Positions 7,568 to 15,476 of a stretch of 19,775 nucleotides of DNA are shown in pieces. Source of the DNA: an uncultured Acetatifactor sp. (GTDB taxonomy: Bacteria > Bacillota > Clostridia > Lachnospirales > Lachnospiraceae); assembly GCA_910580225.1 (NCBI GenBank), contig CAJTXE010000031.1, positions 1 to 19,775 of the forward strand, written 5' to 3'. The first letter of the stretch is position 1, and each line of letters starts with the position of its first letter. The translations under genes and the position numbers were made by a program. The notes beneath the pieces were generated by a model, which searched no databases, was not told where the DNA came from, and worked only from the letters and a program-made list of their open reading frames with translations.

Positions 7568-8644
7568 TTATACAGCCTTTTTCACAGCCTCAGCCAGCAG
7601 CGCCTCCTTATCTGTGATATCGGCCACCAGCTTAAACTGATTCCTCGCCCTGTCCAGATTGTGCTGCTCACGATGAATCTTAAAATACGTATCTCCGTTT
7701 AGATAATCCGTCAGAAAACGGATGCCGCACTCATATGTCATCAGTTTCACCGACAGCGGCAGCAGCGCAATCTCCGCCTCTGTCAGCGCTTCCTTCATCT
7801 CGCTTAGATATCCTTTTGCAAAGGCCTCAAATGCCTCCACCTCAAACCGGACCTTCTCCAGGTCCACCTCATCCTCTGCAGCAGCGGAGCCGCCTATGCG
7901 CAGCGCATCCCCGAAGTCGTACAATGCGCTTCCCGGCATGACCGTATCCAGGTCAATGACACAAACTGCCTTCCCGCTTTCCTGGTCAAAAAGGATATTG
8001 TTGATCTTGGTATCATTGTGGGTTACCCTGACCGGAATTCGTCCTTCTTCCATCCCCTTTACCACCGCATCGGCCCAGGCTGCATTCTCCAGAGCAAAAG
8101 CGATTTCCGCCTTTACGCTGTCGGCCCGTCCCGCTTTGTTCTCCGAAATAGCTGCCTTCAGTGCCTCGATCCGCTTAGGCGTATGGTGAAAATCCCGAAT
8201 GGTCTCGTGAAGTTTTTCCACAGGAAAATCCGCCAGCAGCTTTTGAAAATGCCCGAATCCTACACCTGCCTCATACAGATCCTCCGCTGTTTTGCTGTTC
8301 TCTATGGACTTGGTGTTTTCCACAAACCGGTAGACACGGTAGACATTATCGTCGTCAACTTTAAAATACTTTCCCCCGTCCTTTGCAGGCACCACCATAA
8401 GCGTCTCCCTGTCCGGATCTCCTCCCGCCGCAGCGATTTTCTCCCGCAGAAATGCCGTGACATTCTCAATATTGTCCATCAGTTCATCCGGATTGGTGAA
8501 AATGGAGGTATTGATTCTCTGCAGTATATACCTGGGCATGGTGACCAGGTATGTATCGTTGATGTGCCCGTTGCCATAACTTTCGGAATCCAATATAAGA
8601 TCAAACTGCTGTAGTATTTCGCTTCTCGTCATCTCGTTTTTCAT
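7568..8644 (-). CDS. nahK: NahK-like N-acetylhexosamine 1-kinase (APH fold)
   Basis: 358 residues from the ATG at 8644, nearly the same length as Bifidobacterium NahK, which phosphorylates GlcNAc/GalNAc at C1. Matches recalled from that family run the whole length: YGNGHINDTYLV, PRYILQRINTSIF, VYRVYRFVE, RVTHNDTKINNILFD (catalytic-loop D211), VIDLDTVMPGS (metal-binding D231), YDFGDALR and MTYECGIRFLTDYLNGD. The frame continues upstream to 8740, but similarity starts near 8644; no strong ribosome binding site was found (a GGGG lies 11 nt upstream), so the start is uncertain. It follows the GH109-like gene by 194 nt on the same strand and probably shares its transcript, giving an amino-sugar release/phosphorylation pair. 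Substrate preference among HexNAc sugars is inferred. Confidence 0.85.
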   Translation of the reverse strand: MKNEMTRSEILQQFDLILDSESYGNGHINDTYLVTMPRYILQRINTSIFTNPDELMDNIENVTAFLREKIAAAGGDPDRETLMVVPAKDGGKYFKVDDDNVYRVYRFVENTKSIENSKTAEDLYEAGVGFGHFQKLLADFPVEKLHETIRDFHHTPKRIEALKAAISENKAGRADSVKAEIAFALENAAWADAVVKGMEEGRIPVRVTHNDTKINNILFDQESGKAVCVIDLDTVMPGSALYDFGDALRIGGSAAAEDEVDLEKVRFEVEAFEAFAKGYLSEMKEALTEAEIALLPLSVKLMTYECGIRFLTDYLNGDTYFKIHREQHNLDRARNQFKLVADITDKEALLAEAVKKAV

Positions 8645-8838
8645 AGTATAATACCCCGTCTCTTTCTGCACCTGTGCCGTTCTTCTCCAACCGGCCCAAA
8701 TCCCTCTGCTGCTTATTTTCTCTGAATTTTCCATTTCCACGGTCCCCGGTTTCCTGCTTTCATACAGCCGGTCCGGAAAATATCCTCACCAATATGAGCA
8801 ATGCGCTGCCTCAGTCTGCCATTCCCATATCTGTACCT

Positions 8839-10041
8839 CTACATCTCTGCCATATGCCATTTCCCGCCGGTAAAATCCGGAATATCCACCACTGCTCCGC
8901 CCTTTGCGATAGACATCTCGGACAATGCAGTAACCGCCATCCAACTGGCAGCATCATATACATCCACCGGCATGGGAGTCCCTTCCCGCAGACACCGGAA
9001 GAAGATCTCGAACTCCAGCCAGTCCATACCGTCATGACCGCCCTTCACACCATCCTCGATATATTTCTTCCATACCGGATGATCCCACTCCTCTTCATAG
9101 TTCTTTGCATTGCCCACACAATGCTTGAGCCAGTCAAAGTCATGATCTTTATCCTCCTTCCGGTCCTGGAAAACCGAATCCGTCACTTCCTCATACATGG
9201 CTTTCGTGCCCCGGACCGTAAAATTACGGCTGTAATACCTTGGCAGCGTAGTATCCAGTGTCAGCACAATGGTCTCCCCTCTGGCACACTTAATCACCGT
9301 TGTCACCACATCTCCCTGTGCAAATGTCTGCTCCTTCAGAAACGCATCATCCGGTTTATTCTCCTTTATAAACTCACCCAGCCCCGCTGCCTTGGAGGCT
9401 GTTGAAGACAATGTCAGCATACGATTGCCGTGGTTGATGTCCAGCACCTTGGCAATGGGCCCCAGATCATGGGTGGGATAATTCTCACAGTTCCGGCTGA
9501 TATAATTCCGCAGCCTGTAATGACGATTCTCCCTTCCGAAAGCAATCTCGTCCCGAAGATCATGCTGGTATCCGCCGGCACAATGAACCACCTGACCGAA
9601 GAGGCCCTTTTTCACCATATTCAGCACCATCATCTCCCGCCGTCCAAAACAGCAGTTTTCCAGAAACATGAAAGGCGTCCCTGTCTTCTCATAAGCTTCC
9701 ACCAGGTCAAAACAATGTTTCAGCTCATAAGCCCCGCCCACTTCCACGGCCACTGCTTTGCCTGCGTACATGGCAGCCAAAGCAATCTCCACATGACTCT
9801 CCCAGGCCGTGGCTATAATGATGGTGTTCACGTTTTCGTCGTTAACCACGTCTTTGTAATCAAAATACACAGCAGGCCGTTTCTGCCCTGCCTTCTCCAC
9901 GGCGTCGGCGCCCCTCTCCGCCCGATCCTCATACACATCACATACTGCAGTAATCTGTTCCCCCTGCCCTAATACATCACAAGTCATCAGACCGTAGCCC
10001 CTGCCGCCCAATCCGATAAATCCGATCTTAATGTCTTTCAT
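8839..10041 (-). CDS. GH109-like Gfo/Idh/MocA family protein
   Basis: 400 residues. The N-terminus has an NAD-binding Rossmann motif IGFIGLGGRGYG (residues ~6-17); EVGGAYEL, LENCCFGRREMM, NYPTHDLGPIAKVLDINHG (Y188, H191) and GGHDGMDW follow. This combination, above all YPTH-x-LGP and DVYDAASWMAVTALSE, is that of glycoside hydrolase family 109 (alpha-N-acetylgalactosaminidases that use bound NAD) and close relatives. Unlike many GH109 enzymes it has no signal peptide, so it would act inside the cell. GGAGG precedes the ATG at 10041. It diverges from an AraC regulator and precedes a NahK-like kinase, which supports a role with GalNAc or a related sugar. An ordinary sugar dehydrogenase remains possible. 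Confidence 0.78.
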   Translation of the reverse strand: MKDIKIGFIGLGGRGYGLMTCDVLGQGEQITAVCDVYEDRAERGADAVEKAGQKRPAVYFDYKDVVNDENVNTIIIATAWESHVEIALAAMYAGKAVAVEVGGAYELKHCFDLVEAYEKTGTPFMFLENCCFGRREMMVLNMVKKGLFGQVVHCAGGYQHDLRDEIAFGRENRHYRLRNYISRNCENYPTHDLGPIAKVLDINHGNRMLTLSSTASKAAGLGEFIKENKPDDAFLKEQTFAQGDVVTTVIKCARGETIVLTLDTTLPRYYSRNFTVRGTKAMYEEVTDSVFQDRKEDKDHDFDWLKHCVGNAKNYEEEWDHPVWKKYIEDGVKGGHDGMDWLEFEIFFRCLREGTPMPVDVYDAASWMAVTALSEMSIAKGGAVVDIPDFTGGKWHMAEM

Positions 10042-10060
10042 TCTGCCTGCCTCCGTTGCT

Positions 10061-10070
10061 TTTTGGCTCA
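10061..10070. repeat. Distal copy of TTTTGGCTCA
   Basis: TTTTGGCTCA here is identical to 10186-10195, 125 bp away across the divergent promoter region, in the leader of the GH109-like gene. It could be a second operator site permitting looping, or chance. Confidence 0.35.
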
Positions 10071-10106
10071 ATGATCCGGGAAATTCCGGCATTTCTGTAA
10101 TTCCCC

Positions 10107-10135
10107 TTTACATCCGTTCCCATTACTGTTATGAT
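10107..10135 (+). promoter_or_regulatory. Promoter of the AraC-family gene
   Basis: TTTACA (10107-10112), 17-nt spacer, TATGAT (10130-10135), each five of six to consensus. Predicted start near 10142, giving a leader of about 85 nt that carries the repeats at 10170-10200. Confidence 0.75.
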
Positions 10136-10138
10136 ACC

Positions 10139-10167
10139 ACTATAAAAAGTATATATCTATGCCTAAA
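10139..10167 (-). promoter_or_regulatory. Weak candidate promoter of the GH109-like/nahK operon
   Basis: Minus-strand TATAGT (10144-10139) lies 17 nt after TTTAGG (10167-10162). The poor -35 fits a promoter needing an activator, and the 21-bp-spaced repeats start 3 bp upstream of it. Alternative -10 boxes lie nearby. Confidence 0.4.
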
Positions 10168-10169
10168 CA

Positions 10170-10200
10170 GCTCATTTCTATGTACTTTTGGCTCATATTC
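10170..10200. promoter_or_regulatory. Direct repeats, likely AraC-family operator
   Basis: GCTCATTTC (10170-10178) and GCTCATATTC (10191-10200) are direct repeats with starts 21 bp apart, two helical turns, the classic layout for an AraC-type regulator. They sit just upstream of the weak GH109-like promoter and inside the leader of the regulator's own gene, so binding could activate the former and repress the latter. Confidence 0.55.
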
Positions 10201-10226
10201 AAAGCGGCACAGGGAGGATAAACAAT

Positions 10227-11063
10227 ATGATCTGGCTTTCCTATTCTATTAAGGAGCAAATTCGAATCACAGATATGTATACTCTCTTTGAAGTCCGTTA
10301 TGACAACGGCTATGCCTTTCCGGGCGAAACCCACAACTTCTGGGAATGCCTTTATGTCATAGACGGAGAGGTCTGCGCCTCCGGCAATGAACGGGTCTAC
10401 AACCTCTCCCAAGGATCCATCATCTTTCATAAGCCCCTGGAACTCCATAAATTTATTGTAAACGGATCTGACGGTGCAGATCTGCTGATTTTTTCTTTTA
10501 CTGCCGAAGGTCCGCTGACCGCTTTTCTGGAGGAGAAGGTCTTTCAGCTGTCCGGCAGCCAGAGGGAGATCCTCTCTGCCATGCTTTCCTTTATCCGCCC
10601 ACGGGCAGATAACAATTCCGTCTCACCTACCGCCCAGCCCTATCTGGAGCCCTTCCTCACCTCTCCCACCTATTCCCAGACGGTGGCTATCTACCTGCAG
10701 CTGCTGATGCTCTCCCTGGCAGAAACCGGCTCCGTCTCCTCCGTTTCAGATGCACCCGATGCCGTCACCTTCCGCCGGGCTATCAGCTACCTGAACAGCA
10801 ATATCCACCGTCAGCCCTCAGTTCCGGAATTGGCCCGCTTTTGTAACGTCAGTGAGTCTGGTATAAAACGTATTTTCGATAAATATGCCGGGATCGGTAT
10901 CCACAAATATCTGCTGAAGCTAAAGGTCAAAACAGCTGCGGAGCTATTGCAGAAGGGGGAAAGCGTCTCTTCCGTGGCGGAAAAACTGGGATTCAATTCC
11001 CAGAGCTATTTTTCCAGAGCCTTCCGGCGGGAGACCGGGCTCATGCCCTCCAGTCTCAAGTAA
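10227..11063 (+). CDS. AraC-family transcriptional regulator
   Basis: 278 residues from the ATG at 10227, preceded by AGGGAGG. Residues ~25-95 are a cupin-like ligand-binding domain (THNFWECLYVIDGEV, LSQGSIIFHKPLELHKF). Residues ~182-278 are the two-helix-turn-helix AraC DNA-binding domain: first motif around ELARFCNVSESGIKRIF (201-217), second around SVAEKLGFNSQSYFSRAF (249-266), ending in the usual FRRETGLMPSSLK. It is transcribed away from the GH109-like/nahK pair, so it most likely senses a sugar or sugar phosphate from that pathway. The ligand is not determined. Confidence 0.9.
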   Translation: MIWLSYSIKEQIRITDMYTLFEVRYDNGYAFPGETHNFWECLYVIDGEVCASGNERVYNLSQGSIIFHKPLELHKFIVNGSDGADLLIFSFTAEGPLTAFLEEKVFQLSGSQREILSAMLSFIRPRADNNSVSPTAQPYLEPFLTSPTYSQTVAIYLQLLMLSLAETGSVSSVSDAPDAVTFRRAISYLNSNIHRQPSVPELARFCNVSESGIKRIFDKYAGIGIHKYLLKLKVKTAAELLQKGESVSSVAEKLGFNSQSYFSRAFRRETGLMPSSLK

Positions 11064-11082
11064 CAGCCTTCTCTGTTACTTG
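11057..11082 (+). terminator. Hairpin at the end of the AraC gene
   Basis: CAAGTAACAG and CTGTTACTTG form a perfect 10-bp stem with a 6-nt loop that includes the stop codon. No T run follows (GGGTCTTCG), so it is a weak terminator candidate or an mRNA 3' end stabiliser. Confidence 0.4.
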
Positions 11083-11151
11083 GGTCTTCGCTGCGCAAAG
11101 CAATAGAATGCACTCCATGAAAAGCCGCCAAAGTTTAACGCCCGACCCCAT

Positions 11152-11169
11152 GGAAGGTTGAAACCTTCC
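11152..11169. promoter_or_regulatory. Inverted repeat covering the -35 box of the nuclease-like gene
   Basis: GGAAGGTTGAAACCTTCC has 8-bp perfect arms around a 2-bp centre. The -35 box TTGAAA (11158-11163) lies inside it, the usual place for a repressor operator. Confidence 0.5.
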
Positions 11170-11186
11170 GTAAAATATGGTAATAT
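11158..11186 (+). promoter_or_regulatory. Promoter of the nuclease-like gene
   Basis: TTGAAA (11158-11163), 17-nt spacer, TAATAT (11181-11186). Predicted start near 11193, leader of about 78 nt. Confidence 0.55.
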
Positions 11187-11270
11187 CTCCTTAAAGCAAA
11201 AGACGGAAAGAGGATTCGGCCTGGATAAGAAAAGAAAGGACCAATCTGACCAAAAACCGGAAAGGACAAC

Positions 11271-12239
11271 ATGTATAAACTCATCACAAAAAACGAAGAA
11301 TTACAGCCATATCGCTACGATACGGAAGATGCATTTGAGCGGGCTGTCATTGAACATAAAAACGCCGTCCTGGGAGCGAATTCCCTCTATTTTCAGAAAA
11401 AAAGGAAACTGGGAAACACCATTCCCGACGGTTACTGGCTGGATCTGACCCTCCACACAGAACCAAAACTGTACTTTGTGGAAATGGAGCTGGAAACACA
11501 TGACCTGTATGGCCATATCGCGGAGCAGCTGTTGAAGTTTTCCATGGCCTTTGACGATAATAAATACCGGCTGAAGTCAATTCTAATGGATGAAATTGCC
11601 GGGGATCCGGAAAAGCGGCGTCAGCTGAAAGCTTTCGTCCAGAACCCGAAATCCAGGTTCCGCGACGAGACGGAACTTCTGTACCATGTGATATATGAAA
11701 GACCAATTTCCATTATCATTATCATCGATTCCCATACCAAACAGCTGGAACGGGTACTTTCCAAATTGAACGATGAAATTACCGTATTAGAGTTTGAAAC
11801 CTATCGTTCAGGCAAAAATCTGGTCCACCGCTTCACTCCATTCTACGATGAAGAGGAAATGGGACTGGATCACGACGCTCTGAATGACCTGGACGAACTG
11901 GACACCATCATTGTTCCTGCCTGGGAAGACGGCTTCAACGAGACCTTTCTGGGCGAAAACTGCTGGTATGCCGTACGGATTTCCTCCCCCATGATCAGCA
12001 GACTGAAGTATATTGCCGCCTATCAGGTAGCACCTGTCTCCGCGGTCACCTGTTATGCTGCCATTGACCGAATCGAAAAATATGAAGACACCGGTAAATA
12101 CATTCTGTACTTCAAGGGAAATGCAAAGAAAATCGAAAAAATCCCTCTGGGCGACAACAAAATGGCTGTCCGCTCCTGCCGGTACACCAACCTTCAGAAA
12201 CTGTTGGCAACGGATACCGTCACTCATCTGTGGGAATAA
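11271..12239 (+). CDS. Unrecognised protein with PD-(D/E)XK-like N-terminal half and a PUA/EVE-like C-terminal half
   Basis: 322 residues with GAAAGGAC 4-11 nt before the ATG. I do not recognise a named family. Residues ~20-95 contain ERAVIEHKNAVLG, IPDGYWLDLTL (D53, D58), LYFVEMELETHD (E71, E73, E75) and HIAEQLLKFSMAF: an acidic helix, Asp at a strand end and E-x-E in the next strand, as in PD-(D/E)XK nuclease-like proteins, although the usual Lys is not obvious. Residues ~210-322 form a separate globular part (FLGENCWYAVRI, IAAYQVAPVSAVTCYAAI, YEDTGKYILYF, CRYTNLQKLL), recalling small PUA/EVE/ASCH folds that read modified bases or RNA. It stands alone between an AraC gene and mutS2, with its own promoter. 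A stand-alone modification-dependent nuclease is a guess; the protein itself is clearly coding. Confidence 0.75.
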   Translation: MYKLITKNEELQPYRYDTEDAFERAVIEHKNAVLGANSLYFQKKRKLGNTIPDGYWLDLTLHTEPKLYFVEMELETHDLYGHIAEQLLKFSMAFDDNKYRLKSILMDEIAGDPEKRRQLKAFVQNPKSRFRDETELLYHVIYERPISIIIIIDSHTKQLERVLSKLNDEITVLEFETYRSGKNLVHRFTPFYDEEEMGLDHDALNDLDELDTIIVPAWEDGFNETFLGENCWYAVRISSPMISRLKYIAAYQVAPVSAVTCYAAIDRIEKYEDTGKYILYFKGNAKKIEKIPLGDNKMAVRSCRYTNLQKLLATDTVTHLWE

Positions 12240-12350
12240 GGAAAAGGTCATCTGATATCCTTCCGTATGAAAAAACGGACAGCACGAGACAAGGTCCTTT
12301 CATGACCACAGCGAACACCGTTCGCACTTAAAACAGAATAGGAGTATAAA

Positions 12351-14747
12351 ATGAACGAAAAAGTATTAAATACATTAGAATACAACAAAATTCTGGAGAT
12401 GCTGGCAAACAAAGCCAACTCCGCACCAGGCAAAAAACTCTGCCGGGAACTGATGCCCTCCACAGACATAGAAGAGATCCGCAGAAACCAACGCCAAACC
12501 GCCGACGCCTTAAGGCGCCTGTTCAAACTGGGCAGCACTTCCTTCGGCAACAACAAAGATCTGGGCTTCACCATTCGTTCCCTGGAGATCGGCAGCACAC
12601 TGGCCATTCCCGAACTGTTAAACATCGCAGGCCTTCTGGACAATGTGTCCCGGGTCAAGGCCTACGGCAGACGGGACAGAGACGACCAACCCCTGGACAC
12701 CCTGGACGAATATTTTGATCTCCTGACTCCCCTGACCGGATTGGCCAATGAAATCCACCGCTGCATCCTGTCGGAAGAGGAAATCGCAGACGATGCCAGT
12801 CCCAAATTAAAGAGCATCCGCCGCTCTATGATCCAGACCAACGACAAAATCCATAGTCAGCTTACCTCCATGCTTGGCGGTTCCTGCCGTACTTACCTTC
12901 AGGATGCCGTCATCACCATGCGCAACAACCGCTATTGTATCCCCATTAAGGCGGAATACAAGAGCCAGGTGAACGGCATGATCCACGACCAGTCTGCCAC
13001 CGGCTCCACCTATTTTATCGAGCCTGCCGCCGTGGTCAGCCTGAACAATCAGCTGCGGGAACTGGAGCTGGAAGAAAAAGAGGAGATCGGCCGGATTCTG
13101 GCTGCCCTAAGCGCCCAGGCTTCTGCCCATACGGAAGAATTGGCCGACAATCTGAAGCTCATGACCCTGTTGGATTTCATCTTTGCCAAGGGGGAACTTG
13201 CCATGGAACTGAATGCCACGGAACCCCTGTTCAATGAAGACAAATATATAAATATCCGCAAAGGCCGGCATCCCCTTCTGGATAAGAAGAAAGTGGTTCC
13301 CATTGACATCCATCTGGGACAGGATTTTGACTTACTGATCATCACCGGCCCCAATACCGGCGGCAAAACCGTTACCTTGAAAACGGTAGGGCTTTTCACC
13401 CTGATGGGACAGGCAGGACTCCATATCCCTGCGTTAGACCGTTCAGAACTATCCATTTTTACGGAAGTTTACGCAGATATCGGGGACGAACAAAGCATCG
13501 AGCAAAGTCTGTCCACCTTTTCTTCCCATATGAAGAGAATCGTTCACATTATGGAATATGCGGATGCGGATTCCCTCTGCCTGTTTGACGAGCTGGGAGC
13601 CGGTACCGACCCTACAGAAGGCGCTGCTCTGGCCATCGCCATCTTAAGCTACCTTCACGACAGAGGCATCCGCACAGTGGCCACCACCCATTACAGCGAA
13701 CTGAAGATTTATGCTCTCTCCACCTCCTTTGTGGAAAATGCCTGCTGCGAATTCAATGTAGAGACCCTGCAGCCTACTTACCGGCTGCTCATCGGTATTC
13801 CGGGAAAGAGCAATGCCTTCGCCATCTCCTCCAAACTTGGCCTGTCTGATGACATCATCAATGCCGCCAGAGAACAGATCGGCAGGGAAGACAAGACCTT
13901 TGAGGATGTGATCTCCGATCTGGAAGAAAGCCGCGTTACCATTGAAAAGGACCGCCTGGAGATCGCCCGTTACAAAGAAAATATCCGCACTTTGCAGGAG
14001 CAGCTGAAACAGAAAAACGAGAAGATCGATCAGGCCAAAGACCGGATCCTTCGGGAGGCAAATGAGAAAGCGAGAGAGATTCTTCAAGAGGCAAAGGAAA
14101 TTGCAGACGAAACCATACGGGATTTCCACAAAGCCGGTATGAGTTCAGACATCAGGGACCTGGAAAAGAAACGCCAGAAAGTCCGGGACAAGATCAGCGA
14201 GAAGAACGAACGCCTCTCCATAAACGGTACTGCTCCCTTAAGAGCCCCGGAAAAGAAAACCATCGATCCCAAAAAGCTGAAAAAAGGCGATGCCGTGAAG
14301 ATCGTTTCCATGGGCCTGAAGGGCACCGTAAGCACACTGCCCGACGCAAAGGGAGCCCTATTCGTGCAATGCGGCATCATCCGCACCCACACCAATGTGA
14401 AGGATCTGGTCTATGCGGAGGATGAAGCCATCACCGCCCCCGTACTTTCGCGCAGCGGCGGTGGTTCCGGCTCCGGCAAGATGAAGATGTCCAAGACCAT
14501 GTCCATCTCCACGGAGATTAATCTCCTGGGCAAGACCGTGGACGAAGCCCTCTCGGTCCTGGACAAATACCTGGACGATGCTTATCTGGCCCATCTGCCC
14601 AACGTCCGGGTAGTCCACGGCAAGGGAACCGGTGCTCTGCGCAATGCCGTCCACGGACACTTGAAACGCCTGAAATACGTGAAGGAGTACCGCCTCGGAG
14701 AATACGGCGAAGGGGACTCCGGCGTCACGATTGTCACCTTTAAATAA
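12351..14747 (+). CDS. mutS2: MutS2 ATPase with KOW-like and Smr domains
   Basis: 798 residues, normal for MutS2. The N-terminal core/lever regions lead to an ABC-type ATPase with Walker A TGPNTGGKT (332-340), Walker B LCLFDELGAGTDPTEG (D413, E414) and the ATTHYSELK switch. A coiled coil (~520-620) and a KOW-like segment (KKGDAVKIVSMGLKGTV) precede a C-terminal Smr domain (722-798) with VRVVHGKGTGALR. MutS2 acts on branched DNA or on collided ribosomes. The Smr motif usually written LDLRG reads INLLG here (N724), so the nuclease Asp is replaced. AGGAG precedes the ATG. A small inverted repeat, GCGAACACCGTTCGC (12311-12325), lies in the 111-nt gap upstream; no clear promoter was seen there, so readthrough from the preceding gene is possible. 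Confidence 0.96.
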   Translation: MNEKVLNTLEYNKILEMLANKANSAPGKKLCRELMPSTDIEEIRRNQRQTADALRRLFKLGSTSFGNNKDLGFTIRSLEIGSTLAIPELLNIAGLLDNVSRVKAYGRRDRDDQPLDTLDEYFDLLTPLTGLANEIHRCILSEEEIADDASPKLKSIRRSMIQTNDKIHSQLTSMLGGSCRTYLQDAVITMRNNRYCIPIKAEYKSQVNGMIHDQSATGSTYFIEPAAVVSLNNQLRELELEEKEEIGRILAALSAQASAHTEELADNLKLMTLLDFIFAKGELAMELNATEPLFNEDKYINIRKGRHPLLDKKKVVPIDIHLGQDFDLLIITGPNTGGKTVTLKTVGLFTLMGQAGLHIPALDRSELSIFTEVYADIGDEQSIEQSLSTFSSHMKRIVHIMEYADADSLCLFDELGAGTDPTEGAALAIAILSYLHDRGIRTVATTHYSELKIYALSTSFVENACCEFNVETLQPTYRLLIGIPGKSNAFAISSKLGLSDDIINAAREQIGREDKTFEDVISDLEESRVTIEKDRLEIARYKENIRTLQEQLKQKNEKIDQAKDRILREANEKAREILQEAKEIADETIRDFHKAGMSSDIRDLEKKRQKVRDKISEKNERLSINGTAPLRAPEKKTIDPKKLKKGDAVKIVSMGLKGTVSTLPDAKGALFVQCGIIRTHTNVKDLVYAEDEAITAPVLSRSGGGSGSGKMKMSKTMSISTEINLLGKTVDEALSVLDKYLDDAYLAHLPNVRVVHGKGTGALRNAVHGHLKRLKYVKEYRLGEYGEGDSGVTIVTFK

Positions 14748-14771
14748 AACTGCAGAAAGGAAGCACAAACT

Positions 14772-15476
14772 ATGGCCGCAAAACAGAAGATTTTGATTGT
14801 AGATGACGACAACAACATCGCCGAGCTTATCGCCCTGTACCTGACCAAAGAGTGTTACGAAACACAGATAGCCAACGACGGTGAATCCGTGCTTCCCGCC
14901 ATGGAAAGTTTTTCTCCCAACCTGATTCTGCTGGACATCATGCTTCCGGGCATAGACGGCTATCAGGTCTGCAGAGAACTTCGAAATAAATACACAGTCC
15001 CCATTATCATGCTCTCTGCAAAGGGTGAAATATTTGACAAAGTGCTGGGACTGGAGTTGGGTGCTGACGACTACATTGAAAAGCCCTTTGACACCAAGGA
15101 ACTGGTGGCACGCGTCAAGGCAGTGCTGCGCCGCTACAAGCCCGCTGCTCCCGCCCCTGCCGCTCCCAGCGAAAAATGTGTCCAGTACACCGACCTGTCC
15201 GTAAATCTGACCAATTACTCAGTCCTCTACAAAGGCCGCACCATAGACATGCCTCCCAAGGAGCTGGAGCTTCTCTATTTCCTGGCCTCCTCCCCGAACC
15301 ATGTCTTCACCAGAGAACAGCTCCTGGACCAGCTCTGGGGATATGAATACATCGGCGATACCCGTACAGTGGACGTTCATATCAAACGCCTCCGGGAGAA
15401 AATCAAGGACCATGCCAACTGGAAAATCAGCACCATCTGGGGCGTCGGCTACAAATTTGAGGTGCGGAATACATGA
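14772..15476 (+). CDS. OmpR/PhoB-type response regulator
   Basis: 234 residues. The receiver domain (1-120) has the acidic pocket DDD near residue 11, phosphorylation site D55 (LILLDIMLPG), S82 and K104 (YIEKPF). A proline/alanine-rich linker (127-136) leads to a winged-helix DNA-binding domain (~140-234: PPKELELLYFLASSPNHVFT, TVDVHIKRLREKI, TIWGVGYKF). AAAGGAAG precedes the ATG, 24 nt after mutS2, so it is probably cotranscribed with it. Its stop overlaps the start of the kinase gene by 4 nt (ATGA), the standard sign of a two-component pair. The genes it controls are unknown. Confidence 0.96.
   Translation: MAAKQKILIVDDDNNIAELIALYLTKECYETQIANDGESVLPAMESFSPNLILLDIMLPGIDGYQVCRELRNKYTVPIIMLSAKGEIFDKVLGLELGADDYIEKPFDTKELVARVKAVLRRYKPAAPAPAAPSEKCVQYTDLSVNLTNYSVLYKGRTIDMPPKELELLYFLASSPNHVFTREQLLDQLWGYEYIGDTRTVDVHIKRLREKIKDHANWKISTIWGVGYKFEVRNT

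Noticed and set aside
11808..12251. 147-codon minus-strand ORF opposite the nuclease-like gene
   Set aside because: No ribosome binding site or family features; the plus-strand frame has promoter, ribosome binding site and folded-protein character.
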